From Peribacillus sp. FSL E2-0218 (GTDB taxonomy: Bacteria > Bacillota > Bacilli > Bacillales > DSM-1321), in the NCBI RefSeq assembly GCF_037992945.1, contig NZ_CP150304.1, forward strand, positions 5,118,659 through 5,182,658: 64,000 nucleotides of DNA, read 5' to 3'. The translations under genes and the position numbers were made by a program. The notes under the pieces were generated by a model, which was not told the DNA's origin, made no database searches, and saw only the letters and a program-made list of their open reading frames with translations. This document shows, piece by piece, positions 62,477 to 64,000 of the stretch; position 1 is the first letter of the stretch, and each line of letters opens with the position of its first letter.

Positions 62477-62833
62477 TCATTTGTTTTTCTTTGAAAAGTT
62501 TAGTGATTTAGAACGTTTCAGGACATGGATCAAGCTGCTTTTCACCTGGAAAAAGTCCATCTCCGCCGCTGGTTTTCGGGCAATCAAGATATAATCCTTA
62601 CCATCTTCTACATCATCTTTCAATTCCAAAAACGCTTGCCGTATGTATCTTTTGATTTGATTCCTTACAACGGCGTTGCCGATTTTTTTACTGACTGAAA
62701 GGCCTATCCGGAAATGATCCTGATCCGGCTTTTCAAGGACATAGACAACGAATTGCCGATTAGCAGAAGATTCACCTTTTTTAAATACAAGCTGAAATTC
62801 ATCCTCTTTCTTAATCCTTAACTTTTTTTTCAT
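62477..62833 (-). CDS. rnpA: Ribonuclease P protein component
   Basis: From the ATG at 62833 it encodes 118 residues. The conserved RNR box VVRNQIKRYIRQAF is present, with the N-terminal KLRIKKEDEFQLVFKKG. It supports the RNase P RNA in tRNA 5' maturation. GAAGG lies upstream of the ATG. It follows rpmH with a hairpin in between. Confidence 0.96.
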   Translation of the reverse strand: MKKKLRIKKEDEFQLVFKKGESSANRQFVVYVLEKPDQDHFRIGLSVSKKIGNAVVRNQIKRYIRQAFLELKDDVEDGKDYILIARKPAAEMDFFQVKSSLIHVLKRSKSLNFSKKNK

Positions 62834-62889
62834 TTTTACACCTTCATTACATGAATTGAGTCTCAGTAAATCCCTTATTTTGCGAAAAA

Positions 62890-62915
62890 AGACCACTGAG
62901 ACTTTTCAGTGGTCT
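62890..62915 (-). terminator. rpmH terminator/attenuator upstream of rnpA
   Basis: A perfect 10 bp stem (AGACCACTGA and complement) overlaps the rpmH stop region and is followed on the minus strand by six Ts. It would stop most transcripts after rpmH, giving far more rpmH than rnpA mRNA. Confidence 0.85.
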
Positions 62916-63048
62916 ATGCAGATAATACTTTTCTGCCCTTGCGGCGACGTGCAGCGATTACTCTACGTCCGTTTTTCGTGCTCATACGTGCACGGAAACC
63001 GTGAACTTTACTATGCTTGCGTTTATTCGGTTGATAAGTTCTTTTCAT
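62914..63048 (-). CDS. rpmH: 50S ribosomal protein L34
   Basis: A 44-residue gene reading MKRTYQPNKRKHSKVHGFRA at the N terminus and ending RRRKGRKVLSA, the universal L34 sequence. AGGGAGG lies 9 bases before the ATG. It is the first gene left of the origin, transcribed away from it from a consensus promoter. Confidence 0.98.
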   Translation of the reverse strand: MKRTYQPNKRKHSKVHGFRARMSTKNGRRVIAARRRKGRKVLSA

Positions 63049-63094
63049 TATATGACACCTCCCTGAGGAATAACAGTTAAAGACAGTCTTTACA

Positions 63095-63124
63095 ATTATA
63101 TAGATGGAGGTTTCTACTTGTCAA
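63095..63124 (-). promoter_or_regulatory. rpmH promoter
   Basis: A perfect TTGACA and a perfect TATAAT on the minus strand, 18 bases apart, about 45 bases upstream of rpmH. Confidence 0.9.
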
Positions 63125-63334
63125 CCTCATCCAGAAAAAATATGTTTTTTTTGCTCAATGTCCAGTAGGCCTTTTTTTTACTACCTAGCCTATTGTAAAT
63201 GATTTTGCTCCGAACTGATATAGAAATTTTTGGTGAGAGGGAAATTCCCCTCCTTTTATCGCTGAACCACAAGGATGGACTCCCGATGATTTCTTTTCCA
63301 AAATCGTTGCGAATCGACAAAGAATGCAAAAACC

Positions 63335-63367
63335 AAAAAACGCCTCATCGAGTACACGGCGTTTTTT
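63335..63367. terminator. Bidirectional hairpin between rpmH and dnaA
   Basis: AAAAAACGCC pairs with GGCGTTTTTT across a 13-base loop. A-tract and T-tract on the two sides make it a terminator in both directions, although no gene is recognised that would need it. Confidence 0.7.
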
Positions 63368-63446
63368 GCGCGAACGACTTTGCGGTGCAGGACACTGCCT
63401 TGAAACTTTGCAATTAATTAATTTATTGGTGATCGCAGCCATCGTC

Positions 63447-63665
63447 TGTGGATAAAATTCGACATGTTTTTTTCTGTCCACAACCCATTTTATAGACTTT
63501 TGCACATAACAATAGCCTGTGGAAAAGTTTTTCCCACACGCTCGGTAAGTTGTGGATAAAGTTTTCTGACCCATTGCAAGACGCCTGATTTTCTGATATT
63601 ATATTTGTGTTTTCACTCTGAATAACTTTATCAACAGGTAACGGTTATCCACAAACTGTGTATAA
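63447..63665. promoter_or_regulatory. DnaA boxes of oriC upstream of dnaA
   Basis: Perfect TTATNCACA boxes: TGTGGATAA at 63447-63455 and 63551-63559 (minus), TTATCCACA at 63645-63653 (plus), TGTGTATAA at 63657-63665 (minus). One-mismatch boxes occur at 63628-63636 and 63669-63677. The layout corresponds to the incA/incB half of the bipartite Bacillus origin; the dnaA-dnaN half is beyond the window. AT-rich DNA (about 63735-63770) follows. Confidence 0.9.
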
Positions 63666-63985
63666 CATGTGGATAGCTTATTCGACCTGTGTATATTATT
63701 TTGTCCACAGACGGTGGATATTGTCGAAAACCCTTTTTTCTTCTTTATTATATATTTCTCAAAATACCTGTTGATGAATAAACATCCAAATCTTCATCTG
63801 CTAACAAGATGTAGTCTGTACAAAGGTTGTACAGCGCAACATATAGTGATAGGGACAGACCGTTTCACAAACACAACATCCCTTATACAGCTCACCGAAA
63901 CCTTGCTGTCCAAATAGATAAAGACGGCAATCGATGAGTTTATTTGTGCCTATACAAATAGATGACATTCATAAAAATATTTTGC

Positions 63986-63994
63986 AAAGGAGGG
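63986..63994 (+). promoter_or_regulatory. Shine-Dalgarno of dnaA
   Basis: AAAGGAGGG lies at the very end of the window, as in Bacillus dnaA leaders. The dnaA start is expected within a few bases past 64000. I could not fix the dnaA promoter. Confidence 0.8.
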
Positions 63995-64000
63995 ATAAGT

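Noticed and set aside
63199..63417. 72-codon plus-strand frame between rpmH and dnaA
   Set aside because: No ribosome site, it crosses the bidirectional hairpin, and the peptide resembles nothing I know.
1..64000. CRISPR arrays, prophage genes or insertion sequences
   Set aside because: No regularly spaced palindromic repeats with unique spacers, no transposase, integrase or phage structural genes were found; the tandem arrays lack spacers.

Overview
The window is a low-to-moderate GC Bacillaceae chromosome segment immediately to the left of the replication origin. The right half carries the classic Bacillus origin-proximal order, read leftwards from the origin: rpmH, rnpA, yidC/spoIIIJ, jag, mnmE, mnmG, rsmG, noc, soj, parB, DUF554, yyaC, mscS-type channel, DUF951, ychF, rpsF, ssb, rpsR, yybS, gdpP, rplI, dnaB, purA, a tRNA cluster, an M23 peptidase, walRKHIJ, htrA, a CxxH/CxxC protein and rlmH. 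The last base lies a few bases before the expected dnaA start: a strong Shine-Dalgarno sequence ends the window. Spore genes (yyaC, spoIIIJ, soj/spo0J, a spore-kinase-like CotH protein) point to an endospore former. A Peribacillus/Bacillus simplex-like species is my inference and was not tested against any database.

Layout. 1-410: 5' part of a PTS EIIC-like membrane protein (minus). 824-2206: NADP-type glutamate dehydrogenase (plus). 2461-8099: complete ribose operon rbsRKDACB (minus), with a perfect cre/RbsR-type operator upstream. 8362-16750: six-gene NIS siderophore operon (minus) whose order matches rhizobactin/schizokinen clusters (dat, ddc, iucA-like, acetyltransferase, N-monooxygenase, iucC-like), with a perfect 7-1-7 Fur box inside its promoter. 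17009-20205: three-gene plus-strand unit of VTC-type polyphosphate polymerase domain, DUF4956 membrane protein and membrane-anchored CotH kinase. 20992-28616: cytoplasmic alpha-amylase, peptidase T, an HPII-type large catalase, a 20-21 bp tandem array, DbpA helicase and an HmoA-type heme monooxygenase. 28674-30299: rlmN and rlmH. 30698-64000: the origin-proximal core.

How it works together. The left third is accessory metabolism (ribose, siderophore, starch, peptides, peroxide, heme iron). The right two thirds are housekeeping: cell-wall stress signalling (WalRK with its brakes WalH and WalI), replication (DnaB, SSB, oriC), chromosome segregation (Soj, ParB, Noc, with a parS site inside parB), ribosome parts and rRNA/tRNA modification, membrane insertion, and c-di-AMP turnover.

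Most notable signals: the VTC/DUF4956/CotH unit; two groups of DnaA boxes outside oriC (around a 53-codon CxxH/CxxC gene between rlmH and htrA, and upstream of mnmE); a PurR box upstream of purA; a parS-like palindrome between rpsF and ssb; a terminator or attenuator between rpmH and rnpA; and three intergenic repeat regions, two of them with about 21 bp periodicity and a shared GGTCGGA core.
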